The notes: generated by a model not told the origin, from the letters alone. Shown: positions 1 to 13,489, counted from the stretch's first letter. The stretch: DNA of 64,000 nucleotides from Hevea brasiliensis (GCF_030052815.1 NC_079510.1:4981131-5045130); one strand, 5' to 3'. A program made the numbers and translations.

Positions 1-640
1 TTATCATTGCCGCAGTAGACAGATCGACAGTAAGCCAGGACTAGGCTGCTAATGCCATATTGAGAGTTCATTGGGTATATTGAGTATACCATATTTTTGT
101 ATTTTATATTGTAATGTATGTTCACTGTATGTATATATTGTTCTTGGTTTTGAGCAGTTGTAAATTAAAATTGTACATTAAAATTGTAAACTAAATTTGT
201 ATATTATTTTGGCTTGTAAATATTGTGATATATTTCTTTTATCTCGGTTTTTTGAAACACTGGGAAATTGGTTGTTGAACTGTGTTGATAATGTTTGAGA
301 AATTTATTATGTTGAACAAATTGTTGGAGTTTGGGATTGAGGAATTATATATTTGAAGTGCTTTTTACAGGTTTTTGAAGAACTGTTTTATTCAAAATAT
401 AGATGGCACTCTGCTAAAATTTTTACAGAAATTATTAATACTTCAAATGTGTTATTTGGTTTCACTTCAGTTAAAAAAATTTTTAACACCTGTCAATAGT
501 GCTCATCACTGTAAAAAGAAGTAAGAAAAGTTTTAAAATCCCTTGTAGTGTATTTAATGGGTTATCAGTAGACGAAGTTGGTAATTCATTAGGTATACTA
601 TGGGATCATGTTATGCCTTACGGAGGGGTAGGGTGTGACA
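1..640 (+). mobile_element. 3' end of a gypsy-type LTR (TGTAACACCC family)
   Basis: The segment ends in GGGGTAGGGTGTGACA and matches the right-hand end of the complete solo LTR at 48929-52359: both carry the AACTGTTTT..CAAAATA..GGCACTCTGC stretch (here near 379-415), then a TTCATTAGGTAT..ATGGGATCATG stretch near 583-610. Downstream, the sequence resumes in the middle of a copia LTR that is uninterrupted in two other copies, so this LTR inserted into that copia LTR. The left end, and whether it is a solo LTR or part of a full element, lies outside the window. Confidence 0.8.
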
Positions 641-2065
641 TATTTTATATGGAGATAAGTGTTAGTCAAGATATGATCCGTTACCCTAAGTAAATAGGAA
701 TAAAATCCTATGTCCATTTAATTGTTCTTGATGAGTTCAAGTTCTTAGCCAAGATAAATAGGCTTAGTCCAAAAAGAGTTTCTAACAAGAAAGTCTTATT
801 AATCAAGAATTGTAATTAAAAAAAGGACATATGATTTTAAGCATAAGAGTTTGACATGAACCATAACTCTAGCTGGAATCGGGATTTTGTAATGGAGAGA
901 TTCTAGTACATAGTATGTATGATCAGGATTCTTAAATTGGGGAATCAATTCAGAACTAACTGGGTAGTCATAGCATATTATGTTAGATGTCAACTATGAC
1001 TTATGAGAATTTGGATGAAATGGGAATTTCATTTGAGTATGGAATGGTTCTAATAATATTAAAGAGTTAATATTATTTTCATTGTCAATTAGTAATGAAC
1101 CTAGTAAGTCACACACATAAGAGCTCAATGATCAAAGCAAGATTAATTTAATTAATTAATTAAATAGTTTAATTAATTAATTGAATTAACATATTTAGTT
1201 TGCAGTAAGATTGCAAAGTCTCTAGCATTACTTGAAACTAAATTTATTTATGGAAGTATTCAAGTTAATATTTAAAGTGTTAAATATACACTTGAATAAA
1301 TTTGGCATAAAGATAGAAATCAAATTTTGACAAGTTTAACTTTTCAAAATTTGACTATTTGACTTGGTCTAATGCTTACATGGCATGGTGACATGGCATA
1401 AGTTGACTTGGTCAAAAATGATGGCTTAAGGTTAATTAATTAGTAATTAGTTACTAATTAATCAAGATTAATTTCTTTAATTAAGATTAAGTATTGGCAA
1501 GTGTACCAATAAGGTGACGAAAACTCATTCAAAGGTTGAATTAGAGTTTGACACTTGTCTAATTAATTTTTATTAAAGAAATTAAAAGAAGACAAATTTG
1601 TTGTCTTTTTCACTTGGTTGGCCGAACCAAAGGTTTCTCACCACTGCTATAACCTTGTGACCAAAGAAAAACTAAAGAATTCTTTCTCCTCTTTTGGCTG
1701 CTCAATTTGGAGATGAATTTAAAGGGTTTTTGCTTGGACATGTTGCTATGATGATGGGGTTTGTGTGGACAAGCTAGAGGGTCAACAATTGGTGGCCTAG
1801 CTCCCCAGATTAAGGTGATAGAATTTGATTCTATGCCTAATTAAGTAAGTTGTTACTTAAAACCCTAACTTTATAAATTTGGGGATTTGTTTCTAAATTG
1901 GCAAATTGGGATTGTTAGAAATTGTTTGGGACCTATTTTAAAGTGTTTTGCAATAGTATAAATTAGTTACACATGTTGCATGAAACTTAGGGTTTGAAAA
2001 TTTTCAAATTGCTAACTATGCACCTAACTAGTGAAATGTTTCAACTTTGGTGCATTATTCTTTCA
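641..2065 (+). mobile_element. 5' LTR (right part) of a decayed Ty1/copia element
   Basis: This aligns along its length with 8042-9519 and, more distantly, with 14446-15982. It ends in ATTCTTTCA directly before a tRNA-iMet-like primer site, which makes it the 5' LTR. About 540 bases at its left end, present in the 3' LTR from 7497, are missing because of the LTR insertion ending at 640. Point differences and small indels against the 3' LTR show an old insertion. Confidence 0.85.
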
Positions 2066-2067
2066 AT

Positions 2068-2079
2068 TGGAATCAGGCC
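2068..2079 (+). other. primer binding site (tRNA-iMet), degenerate
   Basis: TGGAATCAGGCC lies two bases past the LTR end and matches TGGTATCAGAGC, the complement of the initiator tRNA-Met 3' end used by most plant copia elements, at 9 of 12 positions. Position and sequence together orient the element on the plus strand. Confidence 0.75.
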
Positions 2080-3737
2080 ATCTCAATTTGCTATTAGGAA
2101 CAATTAATCATGTTGTTAGATGTGTGGGACATCCTGGTATTACATTGGATGTAATTGGAAAGCTAGTTGAAAGCAAAAGAAAAATTGCATGGAAGTGAAG
2201 CAAGCATGGTCAGACCACACTCACTGCCATTTGGCCAAAATTTGAATTTTTGCTAGCAATTTTAATTTTTTGTGTTAACTGGCTTTATGGTGTTAGACAT
2301 GTATATGATGCATGATAAAACCATTGGATGCCAACAAAAATCATGAAAATTGAATAGAGCATTTAATAGCCAAGGTGGAATGTCCATAAGGCTAAAGTTG
2401 TGAACTTTGTGCTTAATTGAGTTTTATGAATTTTCTTGGTGATTAAATTGTTTAATCCTTGTCCCCACTTCAATGTAACATGATTATGAATGAGATTCAT
2501 AGTTGGTTCAATTTAATTTTAAATATGTGATATTTAAGATTAAATAGCATATTCATGTGATGAATGTTGGCATGTTTAAGGTGTTAAATGTGTGAATTGG
2601 CATGAAGGGTGATCATGGACTTTAGGAGGTCAATGTGATTGTGTTCCTAATTTATTTCTATGGGATTGTAATTAATTTTACAAGGGTTGTATCATAAATT
2701 TTTGTGATAGCCTTAGGTTGTAATTTATTCATTTGAGCTTGTATGCTCATTTCTATGTAATTCTCATCTTGGTGTGCCAAGGATAAGTGTTGCAATTGGC
2801 TTGGTTAATCTACAACAAGAAATGGAGCTTACTATATTGATGGAGATCAGTAGGAGCATAAGACTTTAAGAGTTGGAGAATTGTGAATAAGCTGCAAATA
2901 GATGGATGTTAACTTAGGATGACCCTGAGTTCAATCCTTGTGGCTGGGATTAAATTCCCCTAGAATAGTCCATGATCATGCCTATTTATATTATCATTGT
3001 GTGGATATATATATGTGATATGTATGTTCATGATGTGTATGGGGATATGCATGAAAATGGCTAATGTGCAAAGTGAGACCAAACAATAATAATTAAATCG
3101 GCCAAAGGAATCTTCCAATAAAATGATGAAGTTGGCAATGGTATAATTTTGAAAATTGCATCGTGGCTCTCCACTAAGGCAATTATTTAAGAAATTTTAA
3201 ACACTTACATTGTTGGCTATCGTTACCTAGGGATGATGTATGTGGTTTAAGAGATTTTCTTAAAATAATTATTAAACATGAAAGATGTTATGGGTATATA
3301 AATACTTTGATGACCAAGAATGGATGTAGCTGAGGTCATTAAAGTTTAAATTTGTACAATTGCTGACTTAGTGGGCTTAACTTAACTAATACAAGATAGA
3401 CCAAGAATGGATGTGCCTAAGGTTTTGAGCATTAGGGGCCAAATAATTAATTAAACCTCACATGTGATGTGATGTGATGAGTAAAGAGTCATTCACTTAT
3501 GAATTATTATGATTCCAAGAATGGATGTACCTGAGGATGATTAACAAGTTTATAAGAATTCAATCACCCACTGGAAATCCTATCTAACTAGAATTTCTAT
3601 TTCCTACTTTGGAAATGTAGGATCTGCTAAATTAGTAGGAGAACCAATTTGATCAAAAGACCAGGATCATTTGGTAAGTTACAGAACACTACACACTAAT
3701 TAGAATTTTGTTATCTTCTGCAGTATATTCTGATAAA
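2080..3737 (+). other. copia leader between PBS and gag
   Basis: No open frame is visible in this 1.65-kb stretch. It includes three diverged copies of a CCAAGAATGGATGT motif, beginning near 3314, 3401 and 3515 and each followed by a G/C-C-T-R-AGG-like run. It is probably untranslated leader RNA of the retrotransposon, possibly with additional insertions that I cannot delimit. Confidence 0.5.
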
Positions 3738-4500
3738 ATGAATATGACACAATTACCTGCCATTAGTCTCCCTGGCATGCTAAATGCTAATAAGCTCACT
3801 GGACCTAATTTCCAAAATTGGCTAAGGGATTTAAAAATAGTTTTAAATTTTAAACATATAGGATATGTTTTGGACACAAAACCTCCTGATCCCTTGCTTG
3901 AAGGTGCATCAAAGGAGGAACATGACACTTTGAGAAAGTGGCATGATGACAACTTGTAAGTGAAGTGTTACATGCTTGCTACCATGTGTAATGGGTTACA
4001 AAGGGAGCATGAGAACACTTCTATAGCTTTAGAAATCCTATTTAACCTGCAAAGGTTGTATGGTGAGCAAAATAGGACTACAGGACATGAGATGTCAGGG
4101 TAGTTGTTCATGTTAAAGATGTTAGAAGGATTAGAGGTGGGAAATGACTTACATAATCTGATTGAGTTAAGTCATGATTTCTTGAAAGATTTCACCCCAC
4201 AAATGGATATGATCCAACAATCTTTTCTTACCTCTTTTTATAAGACTATTGTAGACTTTCACATGAATAAACTAGAGTGTATACTTATAGAGTTGTTAAA
4301 ATTGCTGGTCATAGCCCAAAAAGCTAAGCCTAGTAATAATAGAAAAATTTCCAACAGTCAATTTAAGGAAAAGAAGGTTAAAGCTACAAACAAAGGAAAA
4401 TATTTCCATTGTCAGATGGAAACTTCCCATAGTACTTGGAGTATAGGAAGAATAAAAATGATAAGCCTTGTGAAGGTATATCTTTTTCTTATTTTCTAAA
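3738..4500 (+). pseudogene. copia gag remnant
   Basis: Two open pieces remain. From ATG 3738 the frame reads KLTGPNFQNWLRDLKIVL, the conserved N-terminal signature of copia Gag (UBN2/DUF4219-like capsid region), and stops at 3957-3959. After an intervening stop the second piece (about 4107-4499) holds DFHMNKLECILIELLKLL and a basic tail ending near KYFHCQME, where a CCHC zinc knuckle would normally stand; only the first Cys region is recognisable. Gag would package the element's RNA into cytoplasmic particles, but the stops make this copy non-functional. Confidence 0.85.
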
Positions 4501-7490
4501 TATTCCAAAGTGCTTATAGTTCATTATATTGCTGGAACCAATTCTAATAAATGTTATGAGTTCTAATAAATGTTATGACATGCAGGAACCAGCGGATGAT
4601 AAAGCTTGGGAAACATATAAAGATAGAGAACATCTTGGTGATGGAGCAATAGTTGCTGCCTAGTCCATAATGTTTTATCTTTGTACATTTATTTTGGGCA
4701 TTATTTGTATGTACCTAATGTTTTTACATCATTTCTGTATCAAGTGTGACTTGTAATGGACATGAATATAGATTCATGAATGATGTATACATTTTATTTA
4801 TGAAATGAAATGTTTGCATGGGTTACTTCAATAATTATTCTTATTATATTGATAATATTAATAAAATAATTCCAAGCAAATAACTTGAGATTAATATTAT
4901 CATCGAAACCTAATCTTATTTAAAATGAATTTAGCTTTTGAGATCAAGTCAAATTGCAAGAGGATGGGATCACTGAGTTGGTTAAATGGGTACAAGGTGC
5001 TTATTAACCTAACTAGTGAATCTTATTCTCAAGGCAAGGTGACAAAATCAAGAAAGTTGAAGGAATTTTAAAACCAATACATAGAGATATATGTGGTCCA
5101 TAAAGAAATGGTTACAAAACGTTTTTCTCAATACTTTGAAGATGTTTACATTTATGAAATGCAAACTTGAAATCTTTGAACAATTCAAGAAATTCAAACC
5201 TAAAGTAGAGAAATACATGAAAAGGGTACTAAGGTCCTTAATCTAATTAAATGCAAATATACTCAAGTACTAAATTCAATGAGTTCCTACAGGAGCAGAA
5301 TATTGTATCTCAATTTAATCTTTTTAGAAAACCATAGTTGTATGGAATCTCTAAAAGGAAAAATTTGTGTTATTTAGGACACAGTAAAAAGTATGATGAA
5401 CTATAAGTAATTGCTAACCTTATTGTAAGGATTAATATTACCAACAACTTTAAATCTTCAAAGTAGATAATGATCTATATCAATTTCCATGACATCATGT
5501 AAGATATATTGTGGTTAAACACTAAATCTTAAAGTTGTTAAGATTAAATTCTTTAAAAGTGAAATTGATAAAAGAATAAATTTGTTGGATATCATAAAGG
5601 AAGTTTAGGATATAATTTTATCTTTCTATTGAACAAAGAGTTGTTATGAGCAGGATTATTTTCTCAAGGAAAGAGTTTCTACAAGAGAATGACAAGGATG
5701 GAAGATGAAATTGGATGAAGAACCATCTAACAACAAATTAAAAAGGATGTAAATCCTTCTAGTAATGAGCTTCTTCCTATTAATAATGTCACTATAACAA
5801 TACCATGAAGTTAACTTCTACATATTAATGTACAAAAGTTGTCCATTTATGTAGAGATTGGTCATGAAGATGATCATATTATTAATGAACAAATTATATT
5901 AGATATAAGTTTGTTTCATTAATGGTAAAAAAATGGATTTAATCATTATGAACTATATTTATGTTTTTATAAACCTTCCTATAGGTTGCTACCTAGTGTA
6001 AGCTACCTAATGGCAGCTATCTAATGAAAGCTACCTAGTGTCAGCTACCTAGTGGGAGCTACCCAATGAAGGCCCAAAAGGTTTTTCAAGAACTAAATAA
6101 GTTCTAAATGAGTAGGTAGAGACCTATAAAGCAAAGCTGAGTGTGAAATTAGTTTCACATAAAGGAAAGGGGTTGTCTTTAAAGAAACATCCTTACCTAA
6201 GGCTATGCTTGAATTTATTGAGATAAAGATGGCAACATAGTGCACTAGATTATATGTTTTGTCAACTAGTTTTCAAAACTATCTTCCTTAATGGAAATGT
6301 AAAGGAAGATATAATCTTAAAAAGGTTCCAAAGTGCAAAAGCTTAAGAGATCTATTTATGGTTTTAAGCAAAACTTCAAAGAGTTCCATATATATAAAGA
6401 AGGTTAGTGGGAGCAACTACTTACCAAAATATATATGTGATAACCTTTGTTAATAGGAAATGGCAATTGGCACATCAGTGACTGTAAAGCTTAGTTACAT
6501 AATTTTTCTCCTTTTATGACTTAGAAAATGAAACATATGTTCTTATTTTTGCATATATCTAAATAGAGCAAATAAGAATAATGGGATTCTTCATAAGTCT
6601 AATTTTGGAAAGGATGTTAAAAGAGTTCGACATGGTTATCTCCAAAGGAAGGATTGTTGTTTGCGAATCAAAATATCTAACTTTCTTAAGGAGATCTTTA
6701 AGATTCCTAAAGATAGAAGCTAAGTATACTTAATTGTATACAAAGCATGATATTGCATATGCTATTGGTGACTAGCAAATACCAATCCAACTTAGATTTG
6801 GAATACTGAGTATATGATGAGATTATTCCTAAATACATTGGAAGCATTTGGAATTTAAATCTTATCAAGAGGAGAAAATAATGCACAACTAATAAAGGTT
6901 ACAAATCAGACTTATAGTCAAATGATAAGGATGGAAGGTCTATCTAAAATAGAAAATTTTGATAATCACCCCAAATGTGTAAAAGTTACATAGGATCATG
7001 AGGTTATTCGATAAGCTAATGTGATACTCACTCAAAGCTTTGTAAAGGTTATATATCTCTATTTACGGTTTTGTGTCTATCTATGGTAATTGAACAGTTG
7101 AATGAAAAGGTTTCATAAGAGATAACAACTGTGGATTCTGCTATGGAAGCTAAGCATTTTGCTACCTATGATGTTACAAAAAGGCTGTTTGGATTCATAA
7201 GTTCTCACCAAAACTTAAAAAGGTTCCTTTCATTGTATCGTCAGTTTCTTTTAACTGTGACAATAATAATGCCTTAGTTTAGGCAGAGGGACTAGGTCTC
7301 ACCTGAAATCTAAACACCAGGAATTAGCTAAATCATTTAATCAGAATAATAGTTGGAAAATACATTAGAGGACAACATCGGCTAGTAATTCAGCTGATCC
7401 CTTTACTTAAATCATAGATTGACAATAGTTATACAGTCATCTTTAGAAGATGAGTTATGTATACTATAGTCATTGACTCTAGTGCAAGTG
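4500..7490 (+). pseudogene. heavily decayed copia pol
   Basis: No open frame of useful length survives, but short stretches still translate to pol signatures in the right order: HDIAYAIGD (about 6746-6772), the conserved end of the copia reverse transcriptase, then DSAMEAKHFATYDVTKRLFG (about 7134-7193), the RNase H region with its conserved Glu. Protease and integrase cannot be located with confidence. The stretch lies between gag and the PPT/3' LTR, exactly where pol belongs. Confidence 0.75.
5988..6071 (+). repeat. 14-bp minisatellite, 6 units
   Basis: Six consecutive 14-base units fit GCTACCTARTGNNA, with single substitutions in units 3 and 6. They interrupt the decayed copia pol. It is probably a local slippage expansion. 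Confidence 0.85.
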
Positions 7491-7496
7491 GAAGAT
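7484..7496 (+). other. polypurine tract region
   Basis: GCAAGTGGAAGATT directly precedes the 3' LTR start TGTTAG. This is the usual plus-strand priming tract seen before copia 3' LTRs. Confidence 0.65.
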
Positions 7497-9519
7497 TGTT
7501 AGTAACATGCCCTAGAGCAATGCCTAAGTGTTGTGTATTGTAAATAATATTCCCTCAAACAGCATGATTATTTTCAATTAATATAAATTATTTATGTTTA
7601 ATTGAAAATGTCCTTTAACATTATGTTAGATGTTTTATTCTTAAGTTGTTAGGAATATGAGTGACAGAACATTCTAGTACAAATGTTATAAACATGGTTC
7701 ACAATCTAGGATACTTCATTAGGCTTGATCTATCCGGAAAGATTATTACTTATGTTTATTTCTATAATTAGTATGGGATACTAATGAGATAGAATGGTGA
7801 GTCTCATACCATATAACAAACATGGTGGACACTTATATAATAAGTAGGTCAAATCAGTGACACGAGATGACTTATACATGGAGTTTACTCTTATCAATAC
7901 AAAGTCATCTAGATCATATTAGTGCATATAATCCCAAAACCTGAGATAACACAGTTATCTTGTATATGTGTGGTTTGAGTTTGATACTACTTTCTTACTT
8001 GTACTATTTATGGGTATATAAGTATGTGTTGACTTCGACTAGTTATATATGGAGATAGGTATTAGTTAAGATGGGATCCGTTACCCTAAGTAAATAGGGA
8101 TAAAATTCTATGCCCATTTAATTGTTCTTGGTGAGTTCAAGTATGGGCCAAGACAGATAGACTTAGTCAGAAAAGAGATTTTGATAGGAAAGTCTTATTA
8201 ATCAAGAATTAAAATTAAAAGAAGAGCATATGATTCTAAGCATAAGAGTTTGACATGAACCATGACTCTAGCTGGAATCAGGATTTTGTAATGGAGAGAT
8301 TCTAGTAAATGGTATGTATGATCAGGGTTCTTGAATTGAAAAATTAATTCAGAACTAATTGGGTAGTCATAGCATATTATGCTAGATGTCAACTATGACT
8401 TATGAGAACTAAGATGAAATGAAAATTTCTTTTGAGTTTGGAATGGTTTCAATAATATTAAAGAGTTAATATTATTCTTATTGCCAATTAGTAATGAACC
8501 TAGTAAGTCACACACAAAAGAACTCAATGATCAAAGCAAGATTAATTTAATTAATTAATTGAATTAACAAATTTAATTTGTAATAAGATTGCAAAGTCTC
8601 TAGCATAACTTGAAACTAAATTATTTATGAAAGTATTCAAGTTAATATTTAAAGTGTTAAATATAAACTTGAATAAATTTGGCATAAAGAAAGAAATCAA
8701 ATTTTGACAAGCTTGACTTTTTAAAATTTGACTATTTGACTTGGTCAAATGCTTACATAGCATAAGTTGACTTGGTAAAAAATGGTGGCTTAAGGTTAAT
8801 TAATTAGTAATTAGATTACTAATTAATCAAGATTAATTTCTTTAATTAAGATTAAGTATTGACAAGTGTACCAATAAGGTGATGAAAACTCATTCAAAGG
8901 TTGAATTAGAGTGTGACACTTGTCTAATTAATTTTTATTAAAGAAATTAAAAAATGACGAATTTGTTGTCTTCTTCACTTGGTTGGCCAAACCAAAAGTT
9001 TTCCTCCATAGCCATTTTGATTTCTTCCTTCCATAGTCAAATTCAAGGTGTTTAAATGTTAAACACTTGAATTAGAACTTGAGAAAAGGTTTCTTACCAC
9101 TTCCATAACCTTATAACCGAAGAAAAACCAAAGAATTCTTTCTCCTCTTTTGGCAACCCCATTTAGAGATGAATTCAAAGGGTTTTTGCTTGGACATGGT
9201 GCTATGATCATGGGGCTTGTGTGGACAAGCAAGAGGGTCAACAATTGGCGGCCTAGCTCCCCGAATTAAGGTGATAGAATTTGATTCTGTACCTAATTGA
9301 GTAAGTTGTTACTTAAAATCCTAACTTTATAAATTTGGGATTTGTTTCTAAATTGGCAAATTGGGATTGTTAGCAATTGTTTGGGACCTATTTCAAGTGT
9401 TTTGTAATAGTATAAATTGGTTATACATGTTGCATGAAACTTAGGGTTTGAAAGTTTTCAAATTACTAACTATGCAGCTAACTAGTGAAATGTTCCAACT
9501 TTGGTGCATTATTCTTTCA
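7497..9519 (+). mobile_element. 3' LTR of the decayed copia element
   Basis: It begins TGTTAGTAACATGCCCTAGA and ends ATTCTTTCA, so it carries TG..CA termini and is about 2.0 kb long. It matches 641-2065 over its right part and the solo LTR at 13898-15982. Numerous substitutions and small indels separate the two LTRs. Because the left end of the element lies outside the window, its target duplication cannot be checked. Confidence 0.9.
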
Positions 9520-9827
9520 TACACTACCTAGAGTATATGTAAATATATAAAAAGGGAACGTTGACATTGCTCAAAATCCCCTTTATGATTTATATTATTT
9601 ATGAAAATACTAATAAAAATGTATCTATAGCAACAAATGTAAATATTTGTCACTAATAACTTAAATAGCAGAGAAAAATTTGTCGCTAATTACTTTTAGT
9701 AGCAACATATCTGTCATAATACTTTCAACAACGAAAAGCTATTATATACAAATTTGTTGCTAATAGTTTTAAGGATTACATATTTGTCACTGATACTTTC
9801 AGCAATGAGAAAATTATTCTATATGGC
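9520..9827. repeat. 310-bp dispersed repeat, copy 1
   Basis: From ACACTACCTAGA to AGAAAATTATTCTATA this matches 11678-11988 with scattered differences. Both copies hold several short TTTGTCGCTAAT/AGCGAC-like motifs resembling the subterminal repeats of CACTA-type transposons, but no complete element can be outlined. The copia 3' LTR abuts its left end, so that element appears to have inserted into this repeat. Confidence 0.6.
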
Positions 9828-10072
9828 TCAATTTTTTTATCTAAAATTACTTTATTATATTAAATATCAATTTTTTATTAAATATTTTGAAATTTCAACT
9901 ATAAAAATCTTATATAAAAAGAATAATTATTATACTACATCTTTTAAGAATTTTAAAATTCATATGTTTACAATTTTGGATATTACAAAATTTTGCTCAT
10001 CATATTATATATTTTTAAAAATCAATTTTTTTTTAACTAGAGCTTGGCAAGATTGGAAGAGGGGAAATTATT

Positions 10073-10114
<42 letters not shown>

Positions 10115-10388
10115 AGGTAAAAAACTATTTATAAATTTTAAAATTTTATTCTTCAAAAATTTTATTATATTTAAAGTCTAAGAATTTTAAGAATAATAGT
10201 TCCAAAATTGTCATGTGGTATATGTACTTTTTCTTTTTTTTTTTTTTACTTTATTTGTCATTTTATTGGTATATATCAATTAATTTTAAAAAAAATAAAA
10301 CTAATCTATCAATCAACTTATTTATTTATTAATATTTGAAATAAAATTATAATTAATTGAAAATTTTATTATTAACATTATAAAAATG

Positions 10389-10444
<56 letters not shown>

Positions 10445-11023
10445 GAATAAAAAAATAAATAATTTGCCTGTTACACAAGAAAAATAACTAATTTTAGTTG
10501 TAATTACGTGAACTTCACAATTTAAAAAGAATAATAATATTTTGATTATTGAATAAATTCACAACTAACTTTTGAAATTAAGATAAATTACTAAATTTAA
10601 AATATTTGAAAATGATTAAAAATTTCACACACACATGCGCGCGCGCACACACACACACATATACACATATGCCCTTTCTTTATGCTTATTTCAACCCTAT
10701 TTTTTAAGGCCAATACAAATTGATAGAAGCTATAAGTTAAGAAGGAAGCTAAACTAATAGATGTACTTTTTGAAAAAAAAAAAAAGAATAAGATTTAAAA
10801 ATTTAATTTTTCCCCAATTTTTTTGATAAAAAATATTAACTAGTGGAGAAGGGTACATGCAATAAAAGATAATTTATAGGTAAAAAGTATTTCAAAAATG
10901 AATTATTTTTTATTGATTAGTAATAACATTAAATATCAATTAAAAATATTTTTTAACGGACGTTAATAATGATATATATTAGTATGACATAAAGTAATGC
11001 TATATTATTAATGTATTGAAAAT
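9828..11023. repeat. AT-rich DNA with microsatellites
   Basis: There is no gene signal. It contains a (TA)n run at 10079-10112, a longer (TA)n run at 10389-10441, and a mixed CA/CG/CA run at 10626-10670. The part 10486-10850 is a diverged copy of 27320-27595: both share TTTTGATTATTGAATAAATT and a TTAACTAGTGGAGA / CTAACTATTGGAGA end. Confidence 0.6.
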
Positions 11024-11228
11024 CCTTAAGGCTTAGTCATGAAGATTTGACTGGGTGGTAATGCACATTTAAAACCTATACTCAGACACAAGTTCGAGTA
11101 GCAGAGTTACTTTTTATGGGGAGGACTTTAACATAATCACACTTAGCCTAAAAACGGGGGATGAGAAACATCTAAATATTCCCCCCCCCCCCCTCCAAAA
11201 AAAAAAAAAAAAAAGGCCTTGAGGCTCA
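11024..11228 (+). mobile_element. SINE-like insertion
   Basis: A 180-base body holds a GACTGGGTGGTAA segment and an AAGTTCGAGTA segment 45 bases further, spaced like the A and B boxes of a tRNA-derived Pol III promoter. It ends in a C-rich run followed by 18 A. Imperfect flanking repeats CCTTAAGGCTTA (11024-11035) and CCTTGAGGCTCA (11217-11228) look like a target duplication, 10 of 12 identical. The box matches are weak. Confidence 0.45.
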
Positions 11229-11677
11229 ATCCAATAGAGTTGATTAAAGCTACAAGACTTATTGGCTAAGAAAGGTGGAGACATTTTATAGCATTATTGA
11301 TAATTATAAAGTTCTCGTTTGCTCAAGAAGTGATTTAATCGTTTGATAAAGTTGTAACTTTTTTTTTTAGTATTGGGGATGTTTTAATAATTTTTAAATA
11401 CTTTTACAAATTAAAAAAAAAATTATTGTCTAGCCTAATTTGATTCAGTTGTTGAAGATATATCACTCACATAGTAAATGCTCTCCGGTGAAGTAAAAGA
11501 AATTGATTTCTTGATTTCGTAGGAAACTGAGATAAAATGACAATAAAATAATATTTATTTTTACACTTTTCTAAGAACTTGAAGTTCATTAACCAAGTTA
11601 TCCCCAACCAACCAAGGCCCTAGTCTTATGATTGGGGTATTCTTAATTCCAAGAAATTATTCAGTATATTCGATGTA
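11229..11677. other. intergenic, nothing recognised
   Basis: AT-rich sequence without an open frame, splice-site-flanked coding stretch or terminal repeat that I can support. Confidence 0.4.
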
Positions 11678-11990
11678 CATACACTACCTAGAATATACGT
11701 AAATGTATGAAGGGAGAACATTGACATTGCTCAAAATCCCTTTTATGATTTATATTATTTATGAAAATACCAATAAAAATATATCTATAGCAACAAATGT
11801 AAGTATTTGTCACTAATAACCTAAATAGCAGAGAAAAATTCATCACTAATTACTTTTAGCGATAATATATTTGTCATTAATACTTTCAACAACGAGAAGC
11901 TATTATATACAAATTTATTGCTAATAGTTTTAAGGATTACATATTCGTCACCGATGTTTTCAGCAATGAGAAAATTATTCTATACAAATT
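11678..11990. repeat. 310-bp dispersed repeat, copy 2
   Basis: This matches 9520-9827 and continues past the point where copy 1 diverges with further CATCACTAATAATTTTTAGCGATGA motifs, so copy 2 retains more of the parent sequence. Confidence 0.6.
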
Positions 11991-13489
11991 CATCACTAAT
12001 AATTTTTAGCGATGACTTATGTAATCTAAATTTATAAATAATTTCAATTGCTAATATTGCTATAATTAATATAAATTAAAATTTTAAAATTATTTTAATA
12101 GTAATTCTGCTTATACCAAAAATCATATTATAATTATATATTCTTAATTCTATAATATTATTAATTCATTAAAAGTTATTTAATTTATTCTAACAAAATT
12201 AATAATAACTTTAAACATTGAATTTAGTTTCTACTAATTTATTTTTTTAATTATTCTAAATATAGACATACTTATTACATTAAATTATAAAATTACTATT
12301 AAAAAATTAACTGTTTAGTTAACATAATTATAAATTATTATTAAAAATTAACTATTTAAGTAAATAATTTTTTTTTTCATTTATATCAATAGATATAAAA
12401 TTCTAATTCTATTCAGTGATAAATATTTTATTTATTATAAATTTGTCACTTTTTTTAAAAAAAATAGTAATAGGCACGTATTATTTTGTATGTCATAAGT
12501 ATCATAAAATGGTAGTTATATATGAGTGTAATCACTATAATTTTGTTATCATTGCCAATATCAAATGATATTTTTGTAAATTCAATGATATTTATATAGG
12601 TTAAGATATATTGATTTTTCTATTTGTTTCATTTTTAATATTGATACGTCTAATAATATTTGGAATTATTAATATTATTTTTACATAAAAAGTGCATTTT
12701 ACATGTGATAGTATGATAATTTAATTTTCTTAAATTTATTTAGTATAAATTTAGATTAATTATAATTTATTAATATCGTTACGTGTATAAATATATTTTT
12801 TATTTTTAATTTATTAGTAAATCTTAATTAGGTTGTTGATTTTGAGTATAAGACTATAAGAAAACTTAATTATATTTTTGCATAATGTATGTGAGAACTT
12901 ACATTTATTATTACTTTATTTTAATTTTTAAATATCTTCTCCTATTTATATTTTTAAAACTTATTATTATATTTTTTTATTATATTACATTTGATTTTAT
13001 AATTAAGTTAATATTATATGTTAATAAAATAACACATAACTTTCATAAAAATATGATCCAGTAAAAAAATTCTTAAATTAATAATTTTTTTATTTATATA
13101 ATCAATTAAAATAACATTAAAATTAATATTTTAATTTAAATAATTAAATGTAATATTTATAATACCATAATAATATTACAACATTTAAAAAAAACAGAAA
13201 ATTATATAAAAAATTAAATTATGAGATTTTATAATATGGACATAGTAGAAGAAACAAATTAGTTAACATATCATAATAAAAATGTATCGTTATTCATAAA
13301 AGTAAACTAATGAAAAAGATTAAAAAAATATAAAAGTATCATCATCATAATTAGTAGATAAATAATAAAAATAAATAAAATAATAAAGATAAAAGAAAAC
13401 ACATGTAAAATCAGCATTAAAAGTTTATCTTGGTACACATTCATAAATAATTTTATTTCCTTGCTACTATTACTTTTTTTTTTAATTTA
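11991..13489. other. extremely AT-rich spacer
   Basis: Only A/T-dominated sequence with short simple runs is seen. There is no reading frame, repeat terminus or RNA gene that I can support. Confidence 0.45.

Noticed and set aside
499..693. 64-codon open frame
   Set aside because: It spans the junction between a gypsy LTR and a copia LTR; both parts are non-coding elsewhere.
9754..10134. 126-codon plus-strand frame
   Set aside because: Composition is that of AT-rich DNA and it runs through a (TA)n repeat; no domain or splice support.
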